A stretch of DNA of 28,640 bases from contig JACQEC010000105.1 of NCBI GenBank assembly GCA_016200765.1, forward strand, positions 1 to 28,640, in the 5' to 3' direction. This DNA is from Chloroflexota bacterium. GTDB taxonomy: Bacteria; Chloroflexota; Anaerolineae; JACRMK01. A program made the position numbers and the translations under genes. Shown here in pieces: positions 1 to 6,942 of this stretch. Numbering within the stretch: the stretch's first letter is position 1; each line of letters starts with the position of its first letter. A model generated the notes under the pieces. The model worked only from the letters and a program-made list of their open reading frames with translations, had not been told where the DNA came from and searched no databases.

Positions 1-678
1 GCGCTTCTGCAAGTGATCAATCTCGACCAGCACCTTGCCCATCTGGACAATGGCATCCACGCCGAGGTCGGGGCGCGAGCCGTGCGCCGCGCGGCCGTGC
101 GTTTCGACCTCGACCCACGCGAAGCCCTTGTGGCCGATGCCTATCTTCAGGCCGGTGGGTTCGGTATTGACAGCGGCATCCGCGTGCGGCAAGCGGCCCT
201 CTCGAATGTCCGCGACAATGCCCTCGGTGCCAATGCTGGCGTACTCCTCGTCAGCCACATAGGTAAAGATGACATCGCCGCGCAAACGGACGCCGCTCTG
301 CGCCAACGCACAGGTCGCCGCCAACGTTGCGGCCAGCGAGCCTTTCATATCAAACGCGCCGCGGCCGTAGAGTTTGCCCTCATGGGCGTCGCCGGAGAAC
401 GGCTCGGCCATGCCGTCAACCATGACCGTGTCGGTGTGGCCGTTGAAGAGCAGGGTGCGCCCGCCGCCGGAGCCGCGCAAAATCCCGATGGCGTTGTGGC
501 GGCCGGGCGCCAGTTCGCGGTTGATAACCTCCAAGCCCCACGCCTGCATCCGGCCGCAGATGTACTGCGCGATAGCGCCTTCGCCCGGCGCGCCGGGCAC
601 GAGGTCGGGGTTGATCGAGGGAATCCGCACAAGGTCTTGCAGGATCTGCACGGCCAATTCTGGGTCAACGGTGGTCAT
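1..678 (-). CDS. M20 family metallo-deacylase (ArgE/DapE-like), 3' end cut by window
   Basis: This is the N-terminal 226 residues of a zinc-dependent M20 amidohydrolase; the C-terminal part lies outside the window. Family members remove acyl groups from amino acids (acetylornithine, succinyl-DAP) or cleave dipeptides in the cytosol. The metal-site motifs are visible in order: GHTDTV (H81, D83), GRGAFDMKG (bridging D110), ADEE (catalytic E144 and ligand E145) and NTEPTG (E173). HGRAAHGSRPD near 194-204 marks the start of the dimerisation domain. The ATG at 678 is preceded on the minus strand by AAAGG eight bases upstream. It is not the same gene as lysK at 20728-21810, which has different spacing and the LysK-type C-terminus. 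The substrate cannot be assigned from this half. M20 family membership is clear; ArgE or DapE is only a guess. Confidence 0.85.
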   Translation of the reverse strand, partial: MTTVDPELAVQILQDLVRIPSINPDLVPGAPGEGAIAQYICGRMQAWGLEVINRELAPGRHNAIGILRGSGGGRTLLFNGHTDTVMVDGMAEPFSGDAHEGKLYGRGAFDMKGSLAATLAATCALAQSGVRLRGDVIFTYVADEEYASIGTEGIVADIREGRLPHADAAVNTEPTGLKIGIGHKGFAWVEVETHGRAAHGSRPDLGVDAIVQMGKVLVEIDHLQKR

Positions 679-1096
679 CGCTTATGCCTTTCAGGCAGAA
701 TCCATCGATCACGAAAAGCCTATCGTCTCTGGAGAGCAGGCTTCAGCCGAATGGCGCTCTGCTTCACGGCCGTTCAAGCGTGATCGGTGATTGTCCGGCT
801 GAAGCCTGCGCTCCCCAAACTCCCCAAACCCGCGGTATGGGCGCGAATCGAGTCGTTGGCGCGCCCGACGGCGTATCCGGCAACGTTCGCCTCGCCGCTG
901 GTGGGCCCGGAAGGGAGTTGGCTTCAATCATGGATGCGCTGCCATGCTAACTTAAAGCCCATGATGCTGAGTTTGAGACTATCGTCCTATCGCATCGTTG
1001 GCATTTTCAGGGTATAAAGGATGTAACCAATGGTTGTCTTGGCGCGTTATCATACATGAGACTGAGCATATTCTATCAGAGTTTAGGAGGATCGAA
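679..1096. other. Intergenic region, 418 bp, no supported gene
   Basis: This gap separates two divergently oriented genes. It holds an 18-bp imperfect inverted repeat (731-748 and 797-814) and a small hairpin (TGCCT-GAA-AGGCA, about 684-696) beside the start of the left gene. Short open frames exist on both strands between 709 and 1017, but none has a ribosome-binding site, a recognisable motif or a credible composition. A TATAAA at 1013-1018 is visible, but no -35 box lies at a proper distance, so I do not call a promoter for the gene at 1097. Confidence 0.6.
731..814. repeat. Inverted repeat (18-bp arms, one mismatch), possible MITE-like element
   Basis: The left arm GGAGAGCAGGCTTCAGCC (731-748) is the reverse complement of the right arm GGCTGAAGCCTGCGCTCC (797-814) except for one base. 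The 48-bp spacer has no obvious structure. Such arms in intergenic DNA suggest a dispersed palindromic element rather than a terminator, since no T-run follows on either side. Confidence 0.7.
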
Positions 1097-1618
1097 ATGT
1101 TTCGAAAACTATTGTCGGTCATCGCTAGTGGTGTGGCTGCGCTCGGTCTGGCGGCCGCGGTGGCGTTCGCGGCGCCCGACGCAGGTGTAGCGCAATCTGC
1201 GCCGCGCACGTTGGGCGTGACCAGCCCACTGACCAGCACGCAAGAGATTTCGGGTACCCATGATTCCCATCAATCTTACATTGCCAAGGCCATCGCCGAT
1301 AGATTTGGTGTGACTGAAGAAGAAGTGATGGCGGTCCATGATCAGGAGAAGGGCTGGGGCGGCGTTTTCAAGGTGTTCATGCTCTCGAAATTGACCGGGC
1401 AGACCACCTCGCAGATTATCGCTCTGCGCGATCAGGGTCTGGGCTGGGGCCAGATTTATCATCAGTTCAATGTCAAGTCGGACAAGAAGCAGAATCTCGG
1501 ACAGACGCTCAAGCCGCAGAGTAATGGCGCTCCGGGCAAGCCCGCTTTTGCGCCAACGCCCAGCAAGCCCAGCGATGATAAGGGATCGCACGGTCGAGGA
1601 CAAACATCGCAACAGTGA
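1097..1618 (+). CDS. Secreted small protein with GWG helical repeats, unknown function
   Basis: No enzyme family is recognised. The 173-residue product starts with a signal peptide: basic MFRK, then a hydrophobic stretch to about residue 25, with AFA/AAP as likely cleavage. A mature helical segment of about 60 residues follows. It contains two related units, GVTEEEVMAVHDQEKGWGG followed by a LTGQTTSQIIALRDQGLGWG unit, each ending in a Gly-Trp-Gly signature. The tail is rich in Lys, Gly, Pro and Asp. The start at 1097 is chosen because TAGGAGG (1084-1090) sits six bases upstream; the open frame extends further upstream without a ribosome-binding site. The product ends at TGA 1616-1618, but the +1 frame continues in the same low-complexity style to 1670, so the tail may be frameshifted (see findings). 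Secretion is well supported; the role is unknown. Confidence 0.75.
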   Translation: MFRKLLSVIASGVAALGLAAAVAFAAPDAGVAQSAPRTLGVTSPLTSTQEISGTHDSHQSYIAKAIADRFGVTEEEVMAVHDQEKGWGGVFKVFMLSKLTGQTTSQIIALRDQGLGWGQIYHQFNVKSDKKQNLGQTLKPQSNGAPGKPAFAPTPSKPSDDKGSHGRGQTSQQ

Positions 1619-1670
1619 CGATAAAGGCCAAGACGGCGACAAGCACAAGGGCGGTAACGACAAGGATTAG
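1575..1670 (+). pseudogene. Probable displaced C-terminal tail of the preceding secreted protein (+1 frame)
   Basis: In the +1 frame relative to the upstream gene, the DNA here encodes a Lys/Asp/Gly-rich tail ending GQDGDKHKGGNDKD before TAG at 1668-1670. The same SDDKG pentapeptide occurs in both frames, at the end of the called gene and in this tail. This is the composition expected of the natural C-terminus of such secreted repeat proteins. I infer either a recent indel, a sequencing error near 1580-1605, or a +1 frameshift; the sequence alone cannot separate these. Confidence 0.4.
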
Positions 1671-1757
1671 TGGCGCTGAATCACGATAGCCGATAGTTGG
1701 ACCGGAGTCTAGTGTGGGATAGCGTAGTAGGTTAGGCCGCCAGCGCCAATAGCATTG

Positions 1758-1798
1758 ACAGCGGGAGTTCTCGGAGAGAAGCCGGGCGCTCCCGCTGT
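1758..1798 (+). terminator. Hairpin, possible intrinsic terminator
   Basis: The ten-base arms ACAGCGGGAG (1758-1767) and CTCCCGCTGT (1789-1798) pair perfectly across a 21-base loop and are followed by TGTATTTT. It lies 90 bp after the extended tail of the upstream secreted-protein gene and before the promoter of the amino-sugar operon, a sensible place for a terminator. The U-tract is interrupted, so efficiency is uncertain. Confidence 0.5.
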
Positions 1799-1819
1799 TG
1801 TATTTTGTCCAGTCACAAT

Positions 1820-1840
1820 CTGGAGAAACGCGTTTTCCAG
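1820..1840. promoter_or_regulatory. Palindromic operator candidate upstream of amino-sugar operon
   Basis: A perfect ten-base palindrome, AAACGCGTTT (1826-1835), is flanked by CTGGA on the left and TCCAG on the right, a near-perfect 21-bp dyad with one extra base on the left side. The central CG within an A/T-flanked dyad resembles LacI-family operators. It overlaps where the -35 element of the 1859 promoter should be, so a bound protein would repress. The regulator itself is not in this window. Confidence 0.45.
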
Positions 1841-1864
1841 AATTGATGTCTTGACGGTTATAAT
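1835..1864 (+). promoter_or_regulatory. Promoter candidate for the amino-sugar operon
   Basis: A perfect -10 hexamer, TATAAT, lies at 1859-1864. The best -35 match at 18 bp spacing is weak (TTCCAG, 1835-1840) and lies within the right half of the palindromic operator candidate. A start near 1871 would give a leader of about 28 nt carrying GGAG at 1885-1888 before the ATG at 1899. A weak -35 overlapped by a dyad is compatible with a regulated promoter. Confidence 0.5.
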
Positions 1865-1898
1865 ATCCCCAATCGGATAGATGCGGAGAACTGCCCTG

Positions 1899-3023
1899 AT
1901 GCTGATAGATGCGCGCGCCATTGAGGCCGTCATCGGCGCGCACCTGGGCCGGACGTTTCCGGCCGCCAGTCTGGTCGTGCGCATAGCGGGGGCCGAGACC
2001 TACGCGCGCGCCTTCGGCTTCCTCGACCCGGAGAGCAATCAGCGGCCCGCGCAACTGGATACGCGCTTTGATCTGGCGTCGGTCTCGAAGCTCTTTACCG
2101 TGACGGCTTTCATGACGCTGGTCGAGGCCGGGCATTTCCGACTCGACCAGCCGGTCTGCGAGGCGCTGTCCGAGTTTGAGGGCTTGCGCCCCATTCGCCC
2201 GTATCCTGATCCTCTGCGCGCCGGACAGGTGGTCTCGGTCTCCGCTGATGATGGCGAGGTTGACGCGGCGCAGGTGACGTTTCGCCACTTGCTGGCGCAC
2301 AACTCCGGTTTGCCGGCGTGGTTGCCGCTATACCGGCAGGGCAGTCGCGAGCGTGCTTATCAAGAGGCCCTTCACTGCGCGTTCAGTTACCCGACGGGCG
2401 CGCGAGTGATCTATAGCGACATTGGCCTGATCTTGTTGGGGCTGGCTATTGAGCGGCGGTTGGGCCAGCGGCTCGACGAGGTCGTCGCGGAGCGCGTGTG
2501 CGCGCCGCTGAATTTGGCGAGCGTCGCGTATAACCCGCCTGACCCGCGCAACATCGCGCCCACCGAGGTTTGCCAGTGGCGGCAACGCCGCTTGATCGGC
2601 GAGGTGCACGACGAGAACGCCGGCGGCATGGATGGTGTCGCCGGTCATGCGGGCCTGTTTGGCGCGGCGCGCGATGTGGCGGCGCTGGGCGAGATGTACT
2701 GGCGCGGCGGAGCGCCACTGCTCGCCGAGAGGACGGTGGCCGAGATGACCCGTTTGCAGTCCGAATGGGGCGGGGCGCGGCGCGGGCTTGGCTTTGCCCT
2801 CTGGTCGCCTGATCTGGACGCCAGCAGTAACCCGCTTTCGACCCGGACGTTTGGGCATACCGGCTTCACCGGCACGTCGCTGTGGGTTGACCCTGCGCGC
2901 GAGTTGGTGGTGGCGTGCCTGACCAACCGCGTCTATTACGGGCGCGACAATGCCGACGCGATGGCCCGCTTTCGTGTGATCCTCAATCAAGCCATCGCCG
3001 GTGCGGTCGGGGGCAGTCTGTAA
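1899..3023 (+). CDS. Serine hydrolase of the beta-lactamase/PBP fold (AmiE/YbbE-like)
   Basis: This 374-residue protein has the three motifs of the S12/beta-lactamase superfamily: SVSK at 61-64 (nucleophile S61, base K64), YSD at 172-174 in place of YxN, and HTG at 320-322. No signal peptide is seen, so it probably acts in the cytosol. It overlaps the next gene by one base (TAATG), and the operon continues with an amino-sugar kinase, NagA and a SIS deaminase. In Bacillus subtilis a beta-lactamase-fold enzyme in the muropeptide rescue operon (AmiE/YbbE) cleaves MurNAc from its peptide. By family and context I infer a similar amidase or esterase role here. The start at 1899 is preferred over the in-frame ATG at 1881 because GGAG lies ten bases before it. 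The fold is certain; the substrate is inferred. Confidence 0.8.
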   Translation: MLIDARAIEAVIGAHLGRTFPAASLVVRIAGAETYARAFGFLDPESNQRPAQLDTRFDLASVSKLFTVTAFMTLVEAGHFRLDQPVCEALSEFEGLRPIRPYPDPLRAGQVVSVSADDGEVDAAQVTFRHLLAHNSGLPAWLPLYRQGSRERAYQEALHCAFSYPTGARVIYSDIGLILLGLAIERRLGQRLDEVVAERVCAPLNLASVAYNPPDPRNIAPTEVCQWRQRRLIGEVHDENAGGMDGVAGHAGLFGAARDVAALGEMYWRGGAPLLAERTVAEMTRLQSEWGGARRGLGFALWSPDLDASSNPLSTRTFGHTGFTGTSLWVDPARELVVACLTNRVYYGRDNADAMARFRVILNQAIAGAVGGSL

Positions 3024-3964
3024 TGCGCTATGTGATCGGTCTGGACGCCGGCGGGACCAAGACCATCGCCGTGGTGATGGACGAGGCGCGGCGCGAGTGC
3101 GGCCGCGGGGCCAGCGGCCCGGGCAATTACCACTCGGTGGGGCAGGCAGGCGCATTGGCCGCCATCCGGCACGCGGTGGGCGCCGCGCTGATGCAGGCGG
3201 GCCTTGCGGTGGAGCAGGTCGGCGCGGGTTGCTTCGCGTTGAGCGGGGTAGGCCGGCCAGAAGACCAGCAGATAGGCAAGGGGTTCGCCGATGCGGTTTT
3301 GCCGGGCGTTCCGACGGTCGTTTGCAACGACGCCATTGCCGCGCTGTATAGCGGCGCGGGCAAACCCGAAGGTATCGTGATGATCGCGGGCACCGGCTCT
3401 ATCGTCTATGGCTTTGCGTCGGATGGGCGCAAGGCGCGGGCGGGCGGGTGGGGCTATCGTCTGGGCGATGAGGGCAGTGGTTGGTGGATAGCCGAGCAGG
3501 CGCTGTTTGCGGTCACGCGCGCTCACGATGGCCGCGCCCCGGCGACCGACCTGACGGCGCGTCTGCTGGCGCGGCTGGGATTGAGCCGGCCTGAAGACCT
3601 GATCACGTGGGCCTACAGCCCGGCCTGGACTCGCGATCAGGTCGCGGCGCTGGCGCCGTTGGCGCTGTCTGCGGCGGAGGCTGGCGATGCGGTTGCGGCG
3701 GGCATTGTCGGGGAAGGGGTCAGGGCGCTGGCGCTGTGTGTGCGGGTGGTGGCGGAACGACTTGGGTTGGATTCTGCGCCTTACGCCGTCGTTCTATCCG
3801 GCAGTTTATTTCGCGCCGCGCTCTACGAAGACCTCATGCGGGGCGCGCTTGCGGAGCAGGCCGCGCGCGCCATGCCGGTGGTGCCAGCGGTGGATGCCGC
3901 GACCGGCGCGGCGTGGCTGGCGCTGGACGCGCTGAACGGTCAGCGCCGCCTGTGGATAGAGTAA
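3023..3964 (+). CDS. BadF/BadG-type amino-sugar kinase (GlcNAc or MurNAc kinase)
   Basis: This ATP-dependent sugar kinase of the actin-like (ASKHA) fold has 313 residues, the usual length for this family. Visible motifs are the phosphate-1 loop DAGGTKT (8-14), CNDAIAAL with the catalytic Asp at about 103, the phosphate-2 loop AGTGS (122-126) and the signature GGWGYRLGDEGSG (141-153), typical of N-acetylglucosamine kinases and MurK. It would make GlcNAc-6-P (or MurNAc-6-P) for the NagA encoded next. The ATG at 3023 shares its A with the TAA of the preceding gene, implying translational coupling. No MurNAc-6-P etherase (MurQ) is present in the window, which makes GlcNAc the safer substrate guess. 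An in-frame extension upstream would overlap the previous gene and is rejected. Confidence 0.85.
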   Translation: MRYVIGLDAGGTKTIAVVMDEARRECGRGASGPGNYHSVGQAGALAAIRHAVGAALMQAGLAVEQVGAGCFALSGVGRPEDQQIGKGFADAVLPGVPTVVCNDAIAALYSGAGKPEGIVMIAGTGSIVYGFASDGRKARAGGWGYRLGDEGSGWWIAEQALFAVTRAHDGRAPATDLTARLLARLGLSRPEDLITWAYSPAWTRDQVAALAPLALSAAEAGDAVAAGIVGEGVRALALCVRVVAERLGLDSAPYAVVLSGSLFRAALYEDLMRGALAEQAARAMPVVPAVDAATGAAWLALDALNGQRRLWIE

Positions 3965-3982
3965 CAGGGAGTCACGCATAAG

Positions 3983-5098
3983 ATGATCCTGAAGGGGCGT
4001 ATTCTGTTGCCCGGCGGCGAGATTGCCGAAGGGCAGGTAGTCGCAGGCGATGGGCTGATTGAACAGGTGAAGCGCACACGCGCGGGCGCGAAGCAGATCA
4101 TCGCGCCGGGGTTCATTGACCTGCAGGTGAACGGCGCGTTCGGCCACGATTTCACGACCCAGCCGGAGACGATCAACGCCGTCGCGCACCAACTGCTGGC
4201 CGCCGGCGTCACGGCCTTTCTGCCGACGATTATCACGACCCCGCTGCAGCAGTATCCGAAGGTCTTCGAGGCTCTGCCTCTGCTCTCGCCGAGCGGCGCG
4301 GTCGTGCGGGGTGGCGGGGCGCGCGTGTTGGGCCTGCACCTTGAGGGGCCCTACCTCTCGCCGGAGCGGCCGGGGGCGCACGACCCGGTGTACCTGCGCC
4401 CCAGCGTTACGCCGCTCGCCGACAACCTGATCCACCCCAGCGTCCGCCTGATGACGCTAGCGCCGGAACTGAACAACGGCTTGCAGGCCGTTCACAACTT
4501 AAGCGCGCAGGAAATCGTGGTGGGGCTGGGCCACTCGGCGGCGACTTATGAACAGGCGCGCGCGGCGCTGGTGGCGGGCGCGCGCTGGGGCACGCACCTG
4601 TTTAACGCGATGACGCCCCTGCACCATCGCGAGCCGGGGCTTATCGGCGCGCTGTTGGCCGACGACGAGGCCTTTGTCGGAGCGATTGCCGATGGCGTGC
4701 ACGTCCACCCGTCCATCTTCAAGTGGCTGGTGAAGGCCAAAGGCGCAGAACGGATCACGCTGGTGAGCGACGCGATGGCGGCGGCAGGCATGATGCCCGG
4801 CGAATACTCACTGGCGGGCAGTCGTGTGATCGTAGACGAACGGTCGGCGCGGCTGGAGAACGGCACGCTGGCCGGCAGTATCCTGACCATGGATCAGGCG
4901 GTGCGCAATCTGGTGGCGTGGGGGGCGTGCTCGCTGGCCGACGCGCTGACGATGGCCAGCACAAGCCCCGCGCGCCTCCTGCGGCTTGACCATCTGGGGC
5001 GCATCGAGGCCGGCTGTTCCGCCGATTTCGTCGTGCTGGACGAATCGCTGAACGTGAGGCAGACGATTATCGGCGGGCAGGTTGTGTTTGAGCGGTGA
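3983..5098 (+). CDS. nagA: N-acetylglucosamine-6-phosphate deacetylase
   Basis: NagA hydrolyses GlcNAc-6-P to GlcN-6-P and acetate. The 371-residue product is full length for this amidohydrolase family. Seen in order: PGFIDLQVNG (42-51, with the QxN variant typical of NagA instead of HxH), LHLEGPYLSPERPGAH with the metal-binding E121, GHSAATYEQA with H184, GTHLFNAM with H205, DGVHVHP around 238-243, and VSDAM with the catalytic D263. The start lies 18 bp after the kinase stop with a GGGAG upstream. The next gene follows 16 bp downstream. It links the kinase and deaminase steps of the same pathway. Identification is secure from the motif set and the neighbours. Confidence 0.95.
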   Translation: MILKGRILLPGGEIAEGQVVAGDGLIEQVKRTRAGAKQIIAPGFIDLQVNGAFGHDFTTQPETINAVAHQLLAAGVTAFLPTIITTPLQQYPKVFEALPLLSPSGAVVRGGGARVLGLHLEGPYLSPERPGAHDPVYLRPSVTPLADNLIHPSVRLMTLAPELNNGLQAVHNLSAQEIVVGLGHSAATYEQARAALVAGARWGTHLFNAMTPLHHREPGLIGALLADDEAFVGAIADGVHVHPSIFKWLVKAKGAERITLVSDAMAAAGMMPGEYSLAGSRVIVDERSARLENGTLAGSILTMDQAVRNLVAWGACSLADALTMASTSPARLLRLDHLGRIEAGCSADFVVLDESLNVRQTIIGGQVVFER

Positions 5099-5114
5099 GC
5101 CGCTGAAACGAAAG

Positions 5115-6152
5115 ATGCCATCGTCATTGCTCCTGTCCGAGATACGCGAACAGCCGGATGTGTTGCGCCGCCTGATGGAGAGGGAGATGGGGCGCGTCCA
5201 GCGCATCGCCGCGCTCATCCGCGCCCGCGACGCGCGCTACGTGCTGATCGCCGCGCGCGGCACGTCCGACAACGCGGCGCGGTACGCGCAGTATCTCTTT
5301 GGCGCGCGCAACGGCCTGACGGTGGCGCTGGCCGCGCCCGCCCTCTACACGCGCTACCACGCGCCGCCGCGCATGGACGGCGCGCTGGTCATCGGCATCT
5401 CGCAGTCGGGCGCGTCACCGGACATCGCCGCGGTCATCGAGGAAGGGCGGCGGCAGGGCTGTCTGACGCTGACCATCACCAACGCTCCCGCTTCGCCGCT
5501 GGCGGCGGCCGCCGACGAGGTGATCCTTCTTCACGCCGGTGAAGAACAGAGCATCGCCGCCACCAAGACCTACACCGCGCAGTTGATGGCGCTGGCGATG
5601 CTCTCGGCGGCGCTGGCCGACGGAGAGCGCGAGTTGCTAGCGGAGGTGCCGGCCCAAATTGAAGAGGCTCTGCAAGCGGCGGCGGCGCCGGTGGTTGAGG
5701 CGGCTGAACGGTTGAAAGCGGCGGACCGCTGTGTGGTCATCGGGCGCGGGTACAACTACGCCACCGCCTTTGAGATTGCGTTGAAGCTGGCAGAACTGAC
5801 CCGTATCGTCGCCGAGCCGTTTTCGTCTGCTGATTTTCTGCACGGGCCGATTGCGCTGATCGAGCGCGGCTTCCCGGCCATCGTGGTGAACCCCAGTGGC
5901 CGTGTGTATGATGAGGTGAGCGAGGTTGAGCAGGAGATGATCGCGCGCGGCGCGTCGCCGGTCGTCTTGTCAGACCGCGCCGATGCCGCCGGACGCGAGC
6001 CGACCATCGCTCTGCCGGGCGGCGTGCCGGAGTGGCTGTCGCCGCTCGTCAGCGTGGCGCCCGGCCAACTGCTGGCCTATCATCTTAGCGTCGCGCGCGG
6101 CTTCGACCCCGACCAGCCGCGCGGCTTGCAGAAGGTCACACGGACGATGTAG
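5115..6152 (+). CDS. SIS-domain GlcN-6-P deaminase/isomerase (NagB-II-like)
   Basis: This 345-residue protein has two SIS domains and lacks the glutaminase domain of GlmS. Motifs match the GlmS isomerase half: ARGTSDNAAR (sugar-phosphate loop), ISQSGASPD, EEQSIAATKTYTAQL, then EIALKLAEL (catalytic Glu), SADFLHGPIAL (the ring-opening His) and a C-terminal DQPRGLQKVTRTM carrying the conserved Lys. SIS proteins of this size encoded next to nagA and nagK are known as NagB-II, GlcN-6-P deaminases that yield fructose-6-P and ammonia. The context therefore favours catabolic deaminase over synthase. The start at 5115 leaves 16 bp after nagA; an upstream in-frame ATG at 5082 would overlap nagA. An AgaS-like role on galactosamine is the main alternative. 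Confidence 0.85.
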   Translation: MPSSLLLSEIREQPDVLRRLMEREMGRVQRIAALIRARDARYVLIAARGTSDNAARYAQYLFGARNGLTVALAAPALYTRYHAPPRMDGALVIGISQSGASPDIAAVIEEGRRQGCLTLTITNAPASPLAAAADEVILLHAGEEQSIAATKTYTAQLMALAMLSAALADGERELLAEVPAQIEEALQAAAAPVVEAAERLKAADRCVVIGRGYNYATAFEIALKLAELTRIVAEPFSSADFLHGPIALIERGFPAIVVNPSGRVYDEVSEVEQEMIARGASPVVLSDRADAAGREPTIALPGGVPEWLSPLVSVAPGQLLAYHLSVARGFDPDQPRGLQKVTRTM

Positions 6153-6156
6153 CGCG

Positions 6157-6918
6157 TCACTGGCGCGGGCCCAGCGCCACCACGCCGCCGTCCAGGACGA
6201 TCTCCTGACCGGTCAGCGCGTTACCATCCGTGACGAGGAAAAGCGCGGCGGCGGCCAAATCTTCCTCCTCGACCGTGCGCCCCAGATGATTGCGCTTCGC
6301 CGCGTTCGCGCGCGCTTCGCCCATGGGCGGCACGACGAAGCCGGTGTCTACAAAGCCCGGCGCAAGCGCGTTGACGCGAATCTGCGGCGCGAAGGCGCGC
6401 GCCAGCGCCTTGGTGATCACGGCGAGGGCGGCCTTGGAGCCGCAGTAGATCACCGAACTGCCCGTCGCCATGATACCCGCGACGGAGGTGATGTTGATAA
6501 TCGAGCCGCCGCCGTTCTTGAGCATGTGCGGCACCGCCGCGCGCGTGCAGTAGATGGGCCCCTTCACGTTCACCCCCAGCGTGCGGTCTATCAACTCCTC
6601 GGTCAGCAGGTCAAGCTCGCGGTGGGGGGTAGGGCGGGTGTAACCGGCGTTGTTGACGAGAATATCCAGCCGCCCGAAGTGCTGGACGGCCGCATCAATC
6701 AGCGCGCGCGCTTCGGCATCGCGCGAGACATCGGCGCGCACGGCGATGGCCCGGCCCCCGCCCGCCGTGATCTCTTGCACAACGGCTTGCGCCTCCGCTT
6801 CGGATTTGGAAAAGTTGACCACAACCGCCGCGCCCTCACGGGCGAAGGCCAGGCAGGTCGCGCGCCCGATACCCTTGCCGCCGCCGGTAACGATGGCGAC
6901 TTTGTCTTGCAGTTTCAT
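6157..6918 (-). CDS. Short-chain dehydrogenase/reductase (FabG-like)
   Basis: This NAD(P)-dependent oxidoreductase of the classical SDR family has 253 residues. The cofactor loop TGGGKGIG is at 11-18, NNAG at 89-92, the catalytic Ser near 145 (NITS), and YCGSK places Tyr158 and Lys162. The start is supported by AGGAG five bases upstream. It converges on the SIS gene with a four-base gap and is the last gene of a minus-strand operon with a transporter and a GH4 glycosidase, so a sugar or sugar-alcohol substrate is plausible. FabG itself is unlikely because no fatty-acid genes are nearby. The fold is certain; the substrate is unknown. Confidence 0.85.
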   Translation of the reverse strand: MKLQDKVAIVTGGGKGIGRATCLAFAREGAAVVVNFSKSEAEAQAVVQEITAGGGRAIAVRADVSRDAEARALIDAAVQHFGRLDILVNNAGYTRPTPHRELDLLTEELIDRTLGVNVKGPIYCTRAAVPHMLKNGGGSIINITSVAGIMATGSSVIYCGSKAALAVITKALARAFAPQIRVNALAPGFVDTGFVVPPMGEARANAAKRNHLGRTVEEEDLAAAALFLVTDGNALTGQEIVLDGGVVALGPRQ

Positions 6919-6942
6919 ACACGCTCCTTGAAATGGGGTGAT

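Noticed and set aside
787..1017. Plus-strand 76-codon frame in the intergenic region
   Set aside because: It begins inside the inverted repeat, has no ribosome-binding site and matches nothing I recognise.
998..1096. Upstream extension of the secreted protein gene to an ATG at 998
   Set aside because: It would bury the signal peptide behind 33 residues; a strong Shine-Dalgarno sequence marks 1097 as the start.
1109..2300. Overlapping open frames on the minus strand across the secreted protein and hydrolase genes
   Set aside because: The plus-strand genes have ribosome-binding sites, a signal peptide and catalytic motifs; the antisense frames have none.
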